64,000 bases of DNA. Origin: Betaproteobacteria bacterium HGW-Betaproteobacteria-3. GTDB lineage: Bacteria; Pseudomonadota; Gammaproteobacteria; Burkholderiales; Burkholderiaceae_C. The DNA lies in NCBI GenBank assembly GCA_002842205.1, contig PHCI01000009.1, forward strand, positions 1-64,000. Reading direction: 5' to 3'. Made by a program: the position numbers and the translations under genes. Below the pieces are notes generated by a model. That model ran no database searches and was not told the origin of the DNA. It worked only from the letters and a program-made list of their open reading frames with translations. Of this stretch, positions 63,340-64,000 are shown one piece after another; within the stretch, counting starts at the first letter, position 1; each line of letters opens with the position of its first letter.

Positions 63340-64000
63340 ATGAGCGTGCGCCCCGCGTCCGTTCAGGCTGAGCCTGTCGAAGCCGCCACGGGTCCGTCGT
63401 CTGGCTACGAGCGAACGGGCTTGGTCCTCCCACCCAAACCCGCTGTGATGAGTGGCACCGGCTGGACGGCCTTCATCGTCGCGCTGATCGTGGTCTGCGC
63501 GGTGGCACCGCTGCTCAATCTCGTGGTTCCCGAGGGCAGTGCATTGCACTTGAGCGACTACGCGGTGGGATTGCTGGGCAAGATGATGTGCTATGCGATC
63601 GTGGCGCTGGCGATGGACCTGATCTGGGGCTACACCGGCATCCTGTCGCTCGGGCACGGCATGTTTTTCGCCCTGGGCGGCTATGCCATGGGCATGTACC
63701 TCATGCGGCAGATTGGGCGTGACGGCAATTACAAGAGCGAGCTGCCCGATTTCATGGTGTTCCTCGACTGGAAGTCACTGCCCTGGCACTGGACGTTCTC
63801 GGACAGTTTCATCGCCACGCTGGTCCTGATCGTGGTGGTGCCGGGGCTGGTCGCCCTGGTGTTCGGCTACTTTGCCTTTCGCTCGCGCATCAAGGGCGTC
63901 TATTTCTCCATCATCACGCAGGCCATGACGTTTGCGGCCATGCTGCTGTTCTTTCGCAACGAGACCGGCTTTGGCGGCAACAACGGGTTCACCGATTTCA
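63340..64000 (+). CDS. urtC: urea ABC transporter permease UrtC, 5' part (runs off the right edge)
   Basis: Second permease of the urea importer, LivM type. The 220 visible residues include a first helix (WTAFIVALIVVCAVAPLLNL), KMMCYAIVALAMDLIWGYTG, LSLGHGMFFALGGYAMGMYL and YFSIITQAMTFAAMLLFFRN. The ATG at 63340 has AAGGGGAG upstream. The first about 35 residues contain VQAEPVEAA, which is the translation of a dispersed repeat; a second ATG at 63448 would give a shorter, more usual N-terminus but lacks a Shine-Dalgarno. urtD and urtE are expected beyond the window. Confidence 0.94.
   Translation, partial: MSVRPASVQAEPVEAATGPSSGYERTGLVLPPKPAVMSGTGWTAFIVALIVVCAVAPLLNLVVPEGSALHLSDYAVGLLGKMMCYAIVALAMDLIWGYTGILSLGHGMFFALGGYAMGMYLMRQIGRDGNYKSELPDFMVFLDWKSLPWHWTFSDSFIATLVLIVVVPGLVALVFGYFAFRSRIKGVYFSIITQAMTFAAMLLFFRNETGFGGNNGFTDF
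63361..63390 (+). repeat. dispersed repeat inside the urtC coding start
   Basis: GTTCAGGCTGAGCCTGTCGA plus AGCCGCC is a coding copy of the GAGCCTGTCGAA repeat also present at 49339-49370 and, as a core, at 26399-26414. In frame it encodes VQAEPVEAA. Confidence 0.65.

Noticed and set aside
61641-63341. 566-codon open frame antisense to urtB
   Set aside because: Mirror of the urtB gene with biased composition and no domain.

Overview
The window is a piece of a GC-rich betaproteobacterial chromosome, most likely Burkholderiales, family Comamonadaceae. The reasons are flhDC-controlled flagellar genes, the gmk-rpoZ-spoT and rph-rdgB-hemW blocks, urt and ure gene sets, and a dispersed intergenic repeat (TAGCTAACTAT followed by TGACGGGGGCTAAGGCC) that I associate with this family. 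Placement below family level is not attempted. No insertion sequence, integrase, prophage, CRISPR array or rRNA was seen.

Layout. 1-25844 is a flagellar and chemotaxis region: 5' part of fliC (minus strand); flhDC; an EAL-HDOD protein; a small sigma-28-linked lipoprotein; motAB-cheYZ; flhB-flhA-flhF-flhG-fliA; flgN-flgM-flgA on the minus strand; and flgBCDEFGHIJKL. Four sequences resembling sigma-28 promoters precede fliC, the lipoprotein, motA and flgM. 25913-27275 holds a hypothetical gene and a second HDOD gene. 27429-37206 is housekeeping: tRNA-Arg, greB, spoT, rpoZ, gmk, yicC, a Ser/Thr kinase and PP2C phosphatase pair, rph, rdgB, hemW and tRNA-Ser.

37254-41721 is a compact redox locus: a c-type cytochrome, a one-heme cytochrome fused to an outer-membrane beta-barrel (Cyc2-like), a cytochrome b561, and a divergent two-component system. 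It looks like a route for electrons across the outer membrane. 41756-44899 encodes an unknown exported protein, an M48 membrane protease and LemA.

44954-64000 concerns urea nitrogen. The minus-strand urease operon reads ureA, a 55-residue His-containing membrane protein, ureB, ureC, a GNAT acetyltransferase, ureE, ureF, ureG; ureD is not present. Divergent from ureA is a very large fusion of an NCS1 permease, an eight-cysteine cluster, a histidine kinase and a receiver, followed by an overlapping LuxR-type response regulator. After an ExeA-GspB pair and two TRAP permease genes come urtA, urtB and a partial urtC. A palindromic site (ATACGCC-N4-GGCGTAT) lies upstream of urtA, and a degenerate copy lies in the ureA/fusion intergenic region beside a candidate sigma-54 promoter.

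The best candidate for an undescribed system is therefore a urea or nitrogen regulatory circuit: a transporter-kinase fusion (a possible transceptor), its response regulator, and shared operators in front of both urease and urea-uptake genes. The fused cytochrome-porin locus is the second candidate. Functional links are inferred from sequence and gene order only.
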